Positions 42,883-51,506 of a stretch of DNA of 64,000 nucleotides are shown one piece after another. Position 1 is the first letter of the stretch, and every line of letters starts with the position of its first letter. Made by a program: the position numbers and the translations under genes. The notes beneath the pieces are model-generated. The model worked only from the letters and a program-made list of their open reading frames with translations. It had not been told where the DNA came from and did not search any database. Source of the DNA: an uncultured Alphaproteobacteria bacterium (GTDB lineage Bacteria > Pseudomonadota > Alphaproteobacteria > RF32 > CAG-239); NCBI GenBank assembly GCA_902464275.1, contig CABQIK010000002.1, positions 1-64,000 on the forward strand. Direction: 5' to 3'.

Positions 42883-43677
42883 TTACAAATCAAGTTCCGT
42901 AACAAGCGGAGTGTGGTCCGAAGGCTTTTCAGCCATGCGCAGGCTTTTATCAACGTTTACGCTTTTAAGCTTATCAGCCAAACCAGGCGATAAAAACTGA
43001 TAGTCTATGCGCATACCTAAATCCTGCTCATACGATTTGGCTCCGTAATCCCAAAAAGTGTAGCCGTTTTGCAACGGATACAGCGTGCGGAACGCATCAT
43101 AAAAGCCTAAATATTTTAAGGCGGTTAAGCGTTTGCGAACTTCAGGACGATACAGAGCATTGTTAACAAAAAGTTCCGGATTATAAACATCATCAGGGGT
43201 TAAAATCACATTAAAATCGCCACCCAAAACCACATTTTGATGCCGTTTAAGCAAGTTGGCGGCATGACGATACAGCGAATCCATAAATTTAAGTTTATAT
43301 TCAAAGCGGCTGTTGTCATCGGGGGCGTTATACGGCGGATTGCCGTTAGGCAAATATATGCTTGCCGCTCTGATTTCAGCGTTTTGCGACTTAACCGTAA
43401 CTTCTAAATAACGGGCGGCATCATCGGCAAAATCCGGCAGCCCTTCTTGCACGGTTTGAATTTTATGTTTGCTTAACACGGCCACGCCGTTATAACTTTT
43501 TTGCCCCAAAACTTTGGCATTGTAGCCCACGGCATTAATTTCAAAAAACGGAAAAGCGTTATATTCGCACTTAATTTCTTGCAGCATAACAATGTCAGGC
43601 GCCTTTGTTTGCAGCCATTTTATAAATTGCGGCAAACGGGCATTGATTGAATTGATATTAAAGGTGGCAATACGCAT
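42883..43677 (-). CDS. xthA: Exodeoxyribonuclease III
   Basis: A 264-residue endonuclease/exonuclease/phosphatase-fold enzyme. Active-site segments are ATFNINSINARL, LQEIKCEYN, VLGGDFNVILTPDD, MRIDYQFLSP and the final PSDHTPLV. It acts as an AP endonuclease and 3'-5' exonuclease in base excision repair. It starts MRIATFNINS at 43677. Confidence 0.95.
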   Translation of the reverse strand: MRIATFNINSINARLPQFIKWLQTKAPDIVMLQEIKCEYNAFPFFEINAVGYNAKVLGQKSYNGVAVLSKHKIQTVQEGLPDFADDAARYLEVTVKSQNAEIRAASIYLPNGNPPYNAPDDNSRFEYKLKFMDSLYRHAANLLKRHQNVVLGGDFNVILTPDDVYNPELFVNNALYRPEVRKRLTALKYLGFYDAFRTLYPLQNGYTFWDYGAKSYEQDLGMRIDYQFLSPGLADKLKSVNVDKSLRMAEKPSDHTPLVTELDL

Positions 43678-43823
43678 AATTTGTTCCGGTTAAAGGTTAT
43701 TGATAAGCTGATTTTAGCTAAAAATAACATTAATGCAAGCCCGATGTTAAAGGATTATAAAGTTTTTAATTTTATGATTGGGCTAAAGTTTTTGATTACC
43801 GCAAAATTATAAAAGGTGTAAAA

Positions 43824-44765
43824 ATGTTTAAGGAATTTTCCAATAACGAAAAAGAAGACGATTATTTAAGCGAATTTCGGCAAAAAGTTGCCACTCAGCA
43901 GCAAGAAGACATTGCCGAAAGACAATCGGAACTGCAGCGTTCGCGCAACGGATTTATCGGCACATTGGCCGGAATTGTTTTAGCGGGTGTGGTCAGTTGG
44001 GTTTTGCTTTTACCGCGCTTTGCCGACAATAACCCATCTGAAATTCCGGTTATACGCCGTCCGATTACGCCGGTAAAAATTCAGCCTAACGAGCCGGGTG
44101 GAATGGAAATTTTAGATCAAGACAAATCGGTTTATAATCTGGTTGAAAAGAAAGAAATTGCGCCGGAAAAAATTGAGAGCATTTTACCCGAGCCGGAAGC
44201 TCCCAAAATGCCGACCATTGTGCCGGAGCCCGAGAAACCGGCGGTTGCGGAAGAAGCTAAACCGGTAGTGGTTGATATGCCGGAAGAAAAAACCGATACT
44301 CTGCCGATTAAACCGCTTAATGAGCATATTGAAGCGGCAAGCTCAACTTCAGGCAAAAAAATAAACATTCCCGAAAAGCTGCCGGAAATTAAAGTTGAAA
44401 TTAAAAAAGCCGAACCCGCGGCAGAAGTTAAAGCTGATGTTAAGCCTGCGGCAAAAGCGGAATCTAAGCCGGAAGAAAAGGCCGCTGCCAAGCCTGAGGC
44501 AGCAAAAGCCGTAACAAGCGGAGCATGGCAAGTGCAACTGATTGCCTCCGCAAGCCAAAAAGCGGCGGAGGATACATGGAAAATTTTATCCGCAAAATAT
44601 GATGTGCTTAAAAATCTGCCGCATGAGATTGACGCCTCCCGCAACGATGCCAGAGCCATGTTATACCGCCTGCGCGTCGGAGCGTTTGCCGATAAAGCAG
44701 GAGCCGAAAAGGTTTGCAATGAAATTAAACAAGCCGGCGGCAGCTGTTTGGTAAAACAAAAGTAG
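43824..44765 (+). CDS. SPOR-domain membrane protein
   Basis: A 313-residue bitopic protein. A cytoplasmic N-terminus (1-45), one membrane segment (about 46-66, GFIGTLAGIVLAGVVSWVLLL), a long Pro/Glu/Lys/Ala-rich periplasmic linker (about 80-230) and a C-terminal SPOR domain (about 235-313, AWQVQLIASASQKAAEDTWKIL..., RLRVGAFADKAGAEKVCNEI). SPOR domains bind denuded glycan at the division septum. It precedes nagZ by 7 bp, as in many Alphaproteobacteria. Confidence 0.93.
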   Translation: MFKEFSNNEKEDDYLSEFRQKVATQQQEDIAERQSELQRSRNGFIGTLAGIVLAGVVSWVLLLPRFADNNPSEIPVIRRPITPVKIQPNEPGGMEILDQDKSVYNLVEKKEIAPEKIESILPEPEAPKMPTIVPEPEKPAVAEEAKPVVVDMPEEKTDTLPIKPLNEHIEAASSTSGKKINIPEKLPEIKVEIKKAEPAAEVKADVKPAAKAESKPEEKAAAKPEAAKAVTSGAWQVQLIASASQKAAEDTWKILSAKYDVLKNLPHEIDASRNDARAMLYRLRVGAFADKAGAEKVCNEIKQAGGSCLVKQK

Positions 44766-44772
44766 GCGCATT

Positions 44773-45834
44773 ATGGAAAAACCGATTCTTGCCGCCATTT
44801 TGTCGGTCAGCGGCACCAAATTAACCGATGATGAAAAGTTTTTGCTTGAAAAAGCAAACCCGCTCGGGGTGTCATTGTTCGGGCGCAACATTGCAAGCAA
44901 AGAGCAACTTATAAGCCTTAATAACGAAATTAAATCAGTTATCGGGCGCGGCGATGCGCTGATTGCGCTTGATGAAGAAGGCGGCCGGGTTAACCGCTTA
45001 AAATCTTTGGGGTATGATTACGCATGGGCTAAAAGTTTGGGCGATTCCGGCTCAGAGCAAATTGCCAAATTGCACTGCAAAATTATTGCTGAAGATATGC
45101 TTATGCTCGGCGCTAACTTAAACTTTGCGCCGGTGTTAGATGTGGAGTATGAGCAGACAACCATTGCCCTTAAAGGACGCTGTTTAAGCTCTGACGAGCA
45201 CAAGGTGGCCAAACTGGGGCGGGTTATGTGGCAAACTTATGCCGAATCGGGAGTTTGTCCTTGTCTGAAACATCTTCCGGGGCACGGACGCGCCGCCAAC
45301 GACCCGCATTTGCAACTGCCGGCCATCACCTGCTCTTTGACTGAAATGGAAAAAGATTTTTATCCGTTTATTAAAAATAATGACTGCCCGATGGCTATGA
45401 CGGCGCATATTTTGGTAACCGAATTTGATGAGCGCGCTCCGATAACTTTTTCAAAGCGCGGAATTAATGAAATTATACGCTCGCGAATCGGATTTAACGG
45501 ATTTTTACTTTCAGACGCACTTGAAATGAAGGCGCTTAAAGGTAATATTACAGAACGCGCCGTTAGCGCGTGGAATGCCGGTTGCGATGCTGTATGCTAT
45601 TGTAACGGCGATATTAATTCTTTGCAAGAAATATGCCAAAACGGCCGATTTTTAAGCGACATTGCGCTTGAGAGGTTTAATAATGTAAAAAATGTTTTGC
45701 AAAAAGCAAAAAAATCAATACAATTAACTCAAGAGCGTGAAAGTTACGGTGAGTTTTTGCGCTTGCACAACGCTGAAGAAATTAATTATGATGCAACCGA
45801 AATACTGCATCAGATGCAACAAGGAGAAAAATAA
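44773..45834 (+). CDS. nagZ: Beta-N-acetylhexosaminidase (GH3)
   Basis: A 353-residue GH3 enzyme. Key motifs are IALDEEGGRVNRL, LNFAPVLDVE, KHLPGHGRAANDPH (His/Asp dyad of NagZ loops), MTAHILVTEFD and GFLLSDALEMKAL with the nucleophile Asp. It removes GlcNAc from muropeptides in the cytoplasm during wall recycling. The stop overlaps the tatA start (TAATG). In many Alphaproteobacteria scpA and scpB lie between nagZ and tatA; they are absent here. Confidence 0.95.
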   Translation: MEKPILAAILSVSGTKLTDDEKFLLEKANPLGVSLFGRNIASKEQLISLNNEIKSVIGRGDALIALDEEGGRVNRLKSLGYDYAWAKSLGDSGSEQIAKLHCKIIAEDMLMLGANLNFAPVLDVEYEQTTIALKGRCLSSDEHKVAKLGRVMWQTYAESGVCPCLKHLPGHGRAANDPHLQLPAITCSLTEMEKDFYPFIKNNDCPMAMTAHILVTEFDERAPITFSKRGINEIIRSRIGFNGFLLSDALEMKALKGNITERAVSAWNAGCDAVCYCNGDINSLQEICQNGRFLSDIALERFNNVKNVLQKAKKSIQLTQERESYGEFLRLHNAEEINYDATEILHQMQQGEK

Positions 45835-46025
45835 TGTTTTTTGGTTTTTGGAGTTGGGTTTTGGTGTTTATTGCAGTGGCTGCAATTTTTTCAGCTGACA
45901 GACTGCCTGAATTAAAAGAGTTTTTTAAAGAATTTACCGAGACCGTTAAAACCGGCACTAAAAACGGTGTGCAAAAGGTTAAAGAAAAAGCCGAAAAGGC
46001 TAAAAAGAACAAAGAAAATAAATAA
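45834..46025 (+). CDS. tatA: TatA-like twin-arginine translocase subunit
   Basis: A 63-residue protein with an N-terminal membrane helix (FGFWSWVLVFIAVAAIFSA), the hinge DRLPEL and an amphipathic helix (KEFFKEFTETVKTG) followed by a Lys/Glu-rich tail, the TatA/E layout. The usual FG..LP hinge is SADRLPEL here. It would oligomerise to form the Tat channel. Coupled to nagZ by a one-base overlap; tatB and tatC are not in the window. Confidence 0.85.
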   Translation: MFFGFWSWVLVFIAVAAIFSADRLPELKEFFKEFTETVKTGTKNGVQKVKEKAEKAKKNKENK

Positions 46026-46046
46026 TTTGTTTGTTTTATAAAAATT

Positions 46047-46083
46047 TGCCCCGCATGGTATTATTCACGCGGGGTTTTATTTT
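46047..46083 (+). terminator. Terminator after tatA
   Basis: CCCCGC (46049-46054) pairs with GCGGGG (46069-46074), followed by TTTTATTTT. Confidence 0.75.
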
Positions 46084-46108
46084 ACACAATTTATGTACAT
46101 CTGTAAAA

Positions 46109-46280
46109 ATTCCACTCCTGAGGAGGGGGGCGGCGCTAGCCGACGGGGTGGTGAAAATATAAGGTTAAAAATTATACTTAATTTACGGTTTTTTGTAATA
46201 TAAAACAAATATTTAATACGCTGTTAAACAGTGCAATAACCACCCCGCCTTCGGCACCCCTCCATAGAGGGGAATTTTTT
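46109..46280. repeat. GC-rich hairpin element P2
   Basis: The second full copy of the element at 764. Left arm ATTCCACTCCTGAGGAGG...GCCGACGGGGTGGT (46109-46152), AT-rich centre, right arm AACCACCCCGCCTTCGGCAC...GAGGGGAATTTTTTA (46238-46280). The pilin 7 upstream block begins about 15 bp later. The interval 46084-46296 has no gene. Confidence 0.75.
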
Positions 46281-46296
46281 ATAGTGCCAATTTACA

Positions 46297-46391
46297 TACA
46301 ACTTATACACACCCCAGACTCGTAAATATTGCAAAAAAAAAACGCGAGCTAAAATCTTCTTAAATTTAACTTTTTGAGGAGATTTCAGCTC
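46297..46391 (+). promoter_or_regulatory. Conserved upstream block of pilin cassette 7
   Basis: TTATACACA (46303-46311), 11-nt spacer with CCCC in place of GCAC, TAAATATTGC, A10, hairpin 46346-46391 (GAGCTAAAATCTTCT with AGGAGATTTCAGCTC, one A-C mismatch). Confidence 0.8.
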
Positions 46392-47003
46392 ATGTATACA
46401 CAATCTGGACGGTCTATGGTGGAGATGATCGGCGTTTTAGCTATTATCGGGGTGCTGTCGGTCGGGGCTATCAGCGGATATAGCAAAGCCATGATGAAGT
46501 ATAAAATGAATCAAGCCGTTGACGGATATAACCATTTAATCGCCACGGTTATTGAAAAAATAGCGCAGGATAACAGCACGTTTGAAGCAGATTCAAATAA
46601 CACCCTTTGGTATACGTCCATTTTTGCCAAAGCCGGTTGGCTGCCGGATTATTTTAAACCACTAAACGATACTCCTCAATATGCGCTTGATAAATCCCGC
46701 AATCTGGTCTGGATTTTTAAAAATAAAAAGAAAGAACTAGGAATCGGAGTTGAAATCAGCCACCAAAAAGAACTCTGCACAACTTTATTTAACTTAGCCA
46801 AAGAATGGAAAGGCGACTTAGCCCGCTGCGGGAGTGAAAACAACAACGGCAGCGTTATATATGGGCAATTTTTTGGTGATAAAAACTGCACTGATGAGGT
46901 TAAATGTTTGGCAAACATTACCGTTAATGATATTAACACCGCTTGCTCGCCATGTGAAACGCAAGATTGCCGATTTTACTTTATTACCAACGCCATGCAA
47001 TAA
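46392..47003 (+). CDS. Type IV prepilin-like protein, cassette copy 7
   Basis: A 203-residue prepilin-like protein, leader MYTQSG, mature RSMVEMIGVLAIIGVLS (Ile for Leu at +7) and GAISGYSKAMMKYKMNQ. The body is its own type: AVDGYNHLIATVIEKIAQ, FAKAGWLPDYFK, and the helix around LCTTLFNLAKEWKGDL in place of ICRN..AAKENA. The C-terminal cysteine pattern is kept (FFGDKNC...CLANITVNDINTACSPCETQDC). It converges with rsfS across a shared terminator. Confidence 0.87.
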   Translation: MYTQSGRSMVEMIGVLAIIGVLSVGAISGYSKAMMKYKMNQAVDGYNHLIATVIEKIAQDNSTFEADSNNTLWYTSIFAKAGWLPDYFKPLNDTPQYALDKSRNLVWIFKNKKKELGIGVEISHQKELCTTLFNLAKEWKGDLARCGSENNNGSVIYGQFFGDKNCTDEVKCLANITVNDINTACSPCETQDCRFYFITNAMQ

Positions 47004-47004
47004 A

Positions 47005-47040
47005 TTAAAAGCGGAGAATTTGCTCTCCGCTTTTGTTTTT
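47005..47040. terminator. Bidirectional terminator between pilin 7 and rsfS
   Basis: AAAAGCGGAGA pairs with TCTCCGCTTTT, followed by TGTTTTT, between two convergent genes. Confidence 0.85.
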
Positions 47041-47380
47041 ATTTGCGCTTGTTAGCGGCTGACTGCCACATTTTTTCAAGACTGTAAAAATCGCGCACTT
47101 CCGGCTTAAAGATATGCACAATCACGTCAAAGGCATCAATCAAAACCCAATCGGCTTTGTCCTCACCTTCCATTGAAGAGGTAAAACCGGCTTTCTTTAA
47201 GTTTTCATGCACTTTTTCAGCCAATGAGGCAACATGGCGCTGCGAGGTGCCGCTTGCTATTACCATGTATTCGGCGATTGAGGTTTTGCCTTTTAAATCA
47301 AGCACTACCACATCTTCAGCCTTATTGTCATATAAGGTTGTTTTAACAATTTCTAAAATTTTATCTTCTTGTTTTTCCAC
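47039..47380 (-). CDS. rsfS: Ribosomal silencing factor RsfS
   Basis: A 113-residue Iojap/RsfS protein. The family core is KAEDVVVLDLKGKTSIAEYMVIASGTSQRHVASLAEKV (shown here in part: DVVVLDLKGKTSIAEYM), then ADWVLIDAFDVIVHIF and REFYSLEKMW-like RDFYSLEKMWQ. It binds L14 and blocks 30S joining when nutrients are low. It lies 16 bp after obgE. Confidence 0.95.
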   Translation of the reverse strand: MEKQEDKILEIVKTTLYDNKAEDVVVLDLKGKTSIAEYMVIASGTSQRHVASLAEKVHENLKKAGFTSSMEGEDKADWVLIDAFDVIVHIFKPEVRDFYSLEKMWQSAANKRK

Positions 47381-47396
47381 GATATTAACTCCAATT

Positions 47397-48446
47397 TTAA
47401 TCTAAGGGCGACCACGGCTTTTTCTCAACCGCGGCAGTTGGTTCGGCTGACGCTTGGTTATGGCGCGCTACATATTCAGATACAGCGCGCAGGCAATCTT
47501 GCACTCCGAGTTTAGCAACCGCCGAAATGGCATAAACTTTGCCACCGGTAACTTTTTCCAATGCCTTAATTTTAGCTTTTTGCTCTTTTTCACTGATACT
47601 GTCGCACTTGTTTAGCGCCACAATTTCAGGCTTGTTAATTAATGATGACTTGTACAATTCAAGCTCGCGGCGAATCGTTTTATACGGGGTTACCACATCT
47701 TCAGCCGTGGCGTCAATCAAGTGCAAAAACGCAGCGCAGCGCTCAACATGCTTTAAAAAGCGGTCACCCAAACCAACACCGTCATGTGCGCCTTCAATCA
47801 GCCCCGGAATATCAGCAAGCACAACCTCGCGGTTGTCAACCCAAGCCACGCCTAAATGCGGGTGCAAGGTTGTAAACGGATAGTCGGCAATTTTGGGGCG
47901 AGCCTTAGTAACCGCCGACAAAAAGGTTGACTTGCCGGCATTGGGCAAGCCGATTAACCCGGCATCGGCAATAATTTTGAGCTTAAGCCAAACCCACATT
48001 TCTTCCCCCGGCCAACCGGGTTCAGCATAACGCGGAGCTTGATTGGTTGAGGTTTTAAAACGCGTGTTGCCGCGGCCGCCGTCACCGCCTTTGGCAATCA
48101 TAAAGCGCTGACCGGCCGTTACCATATCGGCTAAAACCGTTTCGCCGTCATCGGCTACAATTTCGGTGCCGACCGGAACTTTAATGATTAAATCTTCGCC
48201 CTTGGCGCCCGCCATTTCCGAACCCATGCCGTGTTGACCGCGTTGCGCTTTAAAGTGTTGCTGATAGCGAAAGTCAATCAGGGTGTTTAAATTTTCAACC
48301 GCTTCAAAAATAACGCTGCCGCCCTTGCCGCCGTCACCGCCGTTCGGACCGCCAAACTCAATGTATTTTTCACGCCGGAAAGAAACGCATCCTCTGCCGC
48401 CGTCGCCTGATTTTACAAAAATTTTTGCTTGGTCTAAAAACTTCAT
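47397..48446 (-). CDS. obgE: GTPase ObgE/CgtA
   Basis: A 349-residue Obg GTPase. The glycine-rich Obg fold (1-158, FVKSGDGGRGCVSFRREKY, GGPNGGDGGKGG) precedes the G domain with G1 GLPNAGKSTFL, G2 around YPFTTLHPHLG, G3 DIPGLIEGAHDG, G4 NKCD and G5 SAVAKLG. Obg acts in 50S assembly and stress signalling. It follows rplU-rpmA on the same strand, the classic arrangement. The short tail (AVEKKPWSPLD) is typical of the alphaproteobacterial form. Confidence 0.97.
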   Translation of the reverse strand: MKFLDQAKIFVKSGDGGRGCVSFRREKYIEFGGPNGGDGGKGGSVIFEAVENLNTLIDFRYQQHFKAQRGQHGMGSEMAGAKGEDLIIKVPVGTEIVADDGETVLADMVTAGQRFMIAKGGDGGRGNTRFKTSTNQAPRYAEPGWPGEEMWVWLKLKIIADAGLIGLPNAGKSTFLSAVTKARPKIADYPFTTLHPHLGVAWVDNREVVLADIPGLIEGAHDGVGLGDRFLKHVERCAAFLHLIDATAEDVVTPYKTIRRELELYKSSLINKPEIVALNKCDSISEKEQKAKIKALEKVTGGKVYAISAVAKLGVQDCLRAVSEYVARHNQASAEPTAAVEKKPWSPLD

Positions 48447-48489
48447 TACCTAAAAGCCTGTTTACAATTTAATCAAACCGTTTAACCGT

Positions 48490-48522
48490 AAAACAAAGGG
48501 GGTGAACTTTCACCCCCTCCGC
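48490..48522 (-). terminator. Hairpin after rpmA
   Basis: GGGGGTGAA-CT-TTCACCCCC, with TTTGTTTT after it on the minus strand. It may attenuate read-through into obgE rather than fully separate the two. Confidence 0.7.
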
Positions 48523-48538
48523 CTGAATTGTGTTCATC

Positions 48539-48790
48539 TTATTCGTTAACAACAGAAACGAACACTTTATCTTCTTTTTTCTTGAACTCAACTTTACCTT
48601 CAGCTACGGCAAAAATGGTGTGGTCTTTACCCATATCAACATTTGAGCCTGCATGATACTTAGTTCCGCGCTGACGGATAATGATGTTTCCAGGAATAAC
48701 AGCTTCGCCGCCAAACTTTTTAACGCCTAAACGACGTCCAATAGAATCGCGTCCGTTTGATGAGCTACCGCCTGACTTCTTATGTGCCAT
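48539..48790 (-). CDS. rpmA: 50S ribosomal protein L27
   Basis: An 83-residue basic protein (MAHKKSGGSSSNGRDSIGRR, GNIIIRQRGTKYHAG, GKDHTIFAVAEGKVEF), standard L27. Its flexible N-terminus reaches the peptidyl-transferase centre. It begins with Met-Ala rather than the cleaved extension of Firmicutes. It lies 21 bp after rplU. Confidence 0.97.
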   Translation of the reverse strand: MAHKKSGGSSSNGRDSIGRRLGVKKFGGEAVIPGNIIIRQRGTKYHAGSNVDMGKDHTIFAVAEGKVEFKKKEDKVFVSVVNE

Positions 48791-48811
48791 CTTATATCTC
48801 CTTAACTCTTA

Positions 48812-49114
48812 TTATTTACCGCAAATATCGGTAATTTTAACCAATGTAACAAACTGTCTGTGACCGTTTTTACGGCGATAGTTGTGTCTTCTTTTCTTTT
48901 TAAAGATAATAACTTTAGCGTCTTTAGCCTGTTTAACAACCAAAGCTTTAACGCTTGCGCCTGAAACCAACGGAGTGCCGACAGTTTCATCTAAAGCTAA
49001 AACTTCGTTAAAAATTACTTCTTTACCTTCTTCACCGGCGATTTTTTCAATTTTTACAACATCACCTGTTGCAACTTTGTATTGTTTTCCGCCTGTTTTA
49101 ATTACTGCGTACAT
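48812..49114 (-). CDS. rplU: 50S ribosomal protein L21
   Basis: A 100-residue L21: MYAVIKTGGKQYKVATGDVV, then VIIFKKKRRHNYRRKNGHRQ and the C-terminal FVTLVKITDI. L21 binds 23S rRNA with L20. It is the first gene of rplU-rpmA-obgE-rsfS. Confidence 0.97.
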   Translation of the reverse strand: MYAVIKTGGKQYKVATGDVVKIEKIAGEEGKEVIFNEVLALDETVGTPLVSGASVKALVVKQAKDAKVIIFKKKRRHNYRRKNGHRQFVTLVKITDICGK

Positions 49115-49219
49115 TTTTATTCACCTAATTTTGTTTGATTTAAACATAAAACGTTGTCTTGCAATATACATAACTTTTTGTCGGTGTCAATAATAATTTC
49201 TGATATTTTTAAATAAAGT

Positions 49220-49699
49220 TTAGCTTTTTGTTAATCTTTTAAGCATTCGGTGGAGTTCCGGACGCATAAATTTACCCTGCCAAACCCCTCTTTTTGCTTT
49301 TTTAGCCTCAGATTCTTCAGTTTTGAACATCTCATGCCGATAAGTTACCGCCCATCCTGATTTTACCATTTCGGCGTTTAAGTTCAACTTGCCTAAATAA
49401 CAAACGCTTAATGTGCGGTTATAGCGGTCGGTCCCGTGGCTTTTACATTTTATCTTTTGATGTTGCTTTTTGCCTGTTGCTATCATCTTTTTCATGTATT
49501 CAGAGGCTTTTTCACCGCATTTATACTTTTTGCCGGAAGCTTTTTTGCACCACTGGTCATATTCGGGCGAATCAATCCCGACCAAACGAATTTTTACGCC
49601 GTCAACTATCAGACTGTCACCGTCAACCGCCTTATAATCCGCCCTTGCCGGCAAATTAAGCGCGCATAAAAAAGCCGCAAGCAAACCTATAAATTTCAT
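49220..49699 (-). CDS. Exported thermonuclease-family (SNase) protein
   Basis: A 159-residue protein with a signal peptide (1-20, LCALNLPARA) and an SNase OB-fold: VDGDSLIVDGVKIRLVGIDSPE (Asp ligand and Arg), CGEKASEYMKKMI (Glu base), and TDRYNRTLSVCYL (second Arg), so the catalytic residues look complete. Two Cys pairs (WCKKASGKKYKC, KC..VC) suit an oxidising periplasm. It likely degrades extracellular or periplasmic nucleic acid. Confidence 0.85.
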   Translation of the reverse strand: MKFIGLLAAFLCALNLPARADYKAVDGDSLIVDGVKIRLVGIDSPEYDQWCKKASGKKYKCGEKASEYMKKMIATGKKQHQKIKCKSHGTDRYNRTLSVCYLGKLNLNAEMVKSGWAVTYRHEMFKTEESEAKKAKRGVWQGKFMRPELHRMLKRLTKS

Positions 49700-49830
49700 A
49701 TTTCACCTCTTGAGACCAAGAGTATAGATATTTATAATTTTTTCGCAAGCTTAAATTTTATTTACGATTCTTTCATATTATTAGGTTATTTTAACAAATA
49801 AAATAGGTTAATTGTTTAAGGAATTGTACC

Positions 49831-51120
49831 GTGTTTAAGAAAATAACTTTGAGTATGCCCACCATTGCATCGCTGTTTGCCGTTGCCGCCTGCAACAGCC
49901 CATACAGCGGAGTTCAAAGAGCCGAAGTTTGGCAACCGCATATCAATATGCCGAGTTCAGTAGTTGTTTGCCGCTCCAAGCAATGCGCTCCGGCTAAAAT
50001 TTCAATGTCAAAAGAATACATTTACAACTCGTTAATGCACCTTTTGGATAATAACGCGCAAAACAAAGCATTAATTTGCACGGCCGACCCGTCAAGCCAC
50101 GTTTGCACCGAAAATTATATCACGTTGCCGATTACGGTCGGCGTTACTCCGGCTAACATGTACATTGACGATGTTAAAATTACCGATGTTTCGGCATCGC
50201 TTGGCAATAAATCATTAAATTTGGTGCTTAATTATAATGTTACTTACAACGGACAGCACCCGACCTGCAAACCTGCCGAAACTTTGGTGTATGTTAAAAA
50301 TTCCAGCAATATCATTTTAGAAGACGCCGGATATTCATGCAAAATGACCACCATCGGCAACACCACGATTAAAACCTTATTCGCCATTGATTATATTGAC
50401 TTAGATTACGGTTATATCGGCGGTTATTATTCAGTCGGCTTATCAGGCCCCGCATACGGCGGCGGTTCCGGCTATATGCTGCTGCGCCTGCCGAAAGACG
50501 CTTATCCTTTAGCTCCGATTTTGGCCGGTGGAAATGCCGCGGCTCCGGAAACAGCTGCAAAGCCTGCGGCAAAAGAGCCAAGCGCTGATAAAAAGCCTGA
50601 AGCACAAGCTCCGGTTTCTAAAACGCAAGTTCCGGTTACCAAAACACAAACCTCCACAACCACGGCACAAGTTCCGGGCAAAAAATGGGCTCCTGCCGAC
50701 ACATATCAAGACCCGGTTACGGGTGAAGTGGTGTTTGAACCGGTACGCGACCCGATGCGCATTAACCCGAAGGCCGTTCAACCCATAGACGAACCGGAAA
50801 AAACAGAAATGTTCAGCGGGGTTAAAGTGTTCCCGATTATAAAGAAAAAAGCTCCGGAAGTTATTGAGGTGGAAGCTCAGCCCAAAGATGAAAATGCCAA
50901 AGCTGAAAACGCCAAAGGCGGAACCTTAAAAGATTCCATGAAAAAAGCCGAAGCTGCCGCAACGGATAAAACCGCGGCAAAAGCCCAAACCGTCAAGAAC
51001 GATAAGCCGGTTAATAACACTAAGCCGGCTAAAACAAATACCACAATTAAGGACGCTACACCCGCCAAAGCGGATACAGGTGCCAAGGCTGAAGCAACAA
51101 CAAAAGCTGATAAAAAATAA
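49831..51120 (+). CDS. Uncharacterised lipoprotein with long Ala/Lys/Thr/Pro-rich tail
   Basis: 429 residues from a GTG at 49831 with AAGGAATTG upstream. The signal ends in a lipobox, FAVAAC (Cys21). A folded N-terminal domain (about 25-230) has paired cysteines (VVCRSKQCAP, LICTADPSSHVC, PTCKPAE...YSC). A low-complexity linker (about 235-300, PAAKEPSADKKPEAQAP) and a highly charged tail (about 340-429, KAENAKGG, AKAEATTKADKK) follow. I do not recognise the family. The domain-plus-linker design suggests an outer-membrane-anchored protein reaching the wall. Confidence 0.65.
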   Translation: MFKKITLSMPTIASLFAVAACNSPYSGVQRAEVWQPHINMPSSVVVCRSKQCAPAKISMSKEYIYNSLMHLLDNNAQNKALICTADPSSHVCTENYITLPITVGVTPANMYIDDVKITDVSASLGNKSLNLVLNYNVTYNGQHPTCKPAETLVYVKNSSNIILEDAGYSCKMTTIGNTTIKTLFAIDYIDLDYGYIGGYYSVGLSGPAYGGGSGYMLLRLPKDAYPLAPILAGGNAAAPETAAKPAAKEPSADKKPEAQAPVSKTQVPVTKTQTSTTTAQVPGKKWAPADTYQDPVTGEVVFEPVRDPMRINPKAVQPIDEPEKTEMFSGVKVFPIIKKKAPEVIEVEAQPKDENAKAENAKGGTLKDSMKKAEAAATDKTAAKAQTVKNDKPVNNTKPAKTNTTIKDATPAKADTGAKAEATTKADKK

Positions 51121-51139
51121 TAACATTAACAGCACTTTT

Positions 51140-51169
51140 AAGCTCACCGCCAAACGGTGAGCTTTTTTA
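51140..51169 (+). terminator. Terminator after the lipoprotein gene
   Basis: AGCTCACCG-CCAAA-CGGTGAGCT followed by TTTTTAT. Confidence 0.85.
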
Positions 51170-51179
51170 TACTTATATT

Positions 51180-51345
51180 AAAAATGAGAAATTCATATCT
51201 CAAAAACAGCTTATTTTTCTATTTTTGAGAAACGCATATCTCAAAAATGGTTGACTTTTGTAAAATGAGCATGTGCTTTAGAGCCAAATACTGTTTATGT
51301 TTCGGTTCCTGCAAATAAAAACAAACTATTAATGTGTTGCAAAAC
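51180..51345. other. Non-coding spacer with inverted TTTTTGAGA motifs
   Basis: The spacer has three ATGAGAAAT/GAGAAACGCATATCTCAAAA-like stretches around 51184-51248. ATATCTCAAAAA occurs twice (about 51196 and 51237) and TTTTTGAGA once, so a hairpin can form. No gene is seen. Confidence 0.4.
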
Positions 51346-51349
51346 AGTG

Positions 51350-51400
51350 CAATAACCACCCCGCCTTCAGCACCCCTCCTCGGGATGGGAATTTTTTATA
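51350..51400. repeat. Partial GC-rich hairpin element P3 (right arm only)
   Basis: AACCACCCCGCCTTCAGCAC...CGGGATGGGAATTTTTTATA matches the right arm of the elements at 764 and 46109. The 50 bp on its left also resemble the flank of the 46109 copy, so the whole upstream region was copied with the cassette. Confidence 0.7.
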
Positions 51401-51413
51401 GTGCCAATTTACA

Positions 51414-51506
51414 TACAACTTATACACACCCCGGACTCGTAAATATTGCAAAAAAAAAACGCGAGCTAAAATCTTCTTAAAAGTAACTTTTGAGGAGATT
51501 TTAGCT
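51414..51506 (+). promoter_or_regulatory. Conserved upstream block of pilin cassette 8
   Basis: TTATACACA (51420-51428), 11-nt spacer, TAAATATTGC, A10, hairpin 51464-51506 pairing AGCTAAAATCTTCTTAAAA with TTTTGAGGAGATTTTAGCT. Confidence 0.8.

Noticed and set aside
44132..44719. Antisense protein frame of 195 residues in the SPOR gene
   Set aside because: It is a shadow of the Ala/Lys/Glu-rich linker, with low complexity and no ribosome site.
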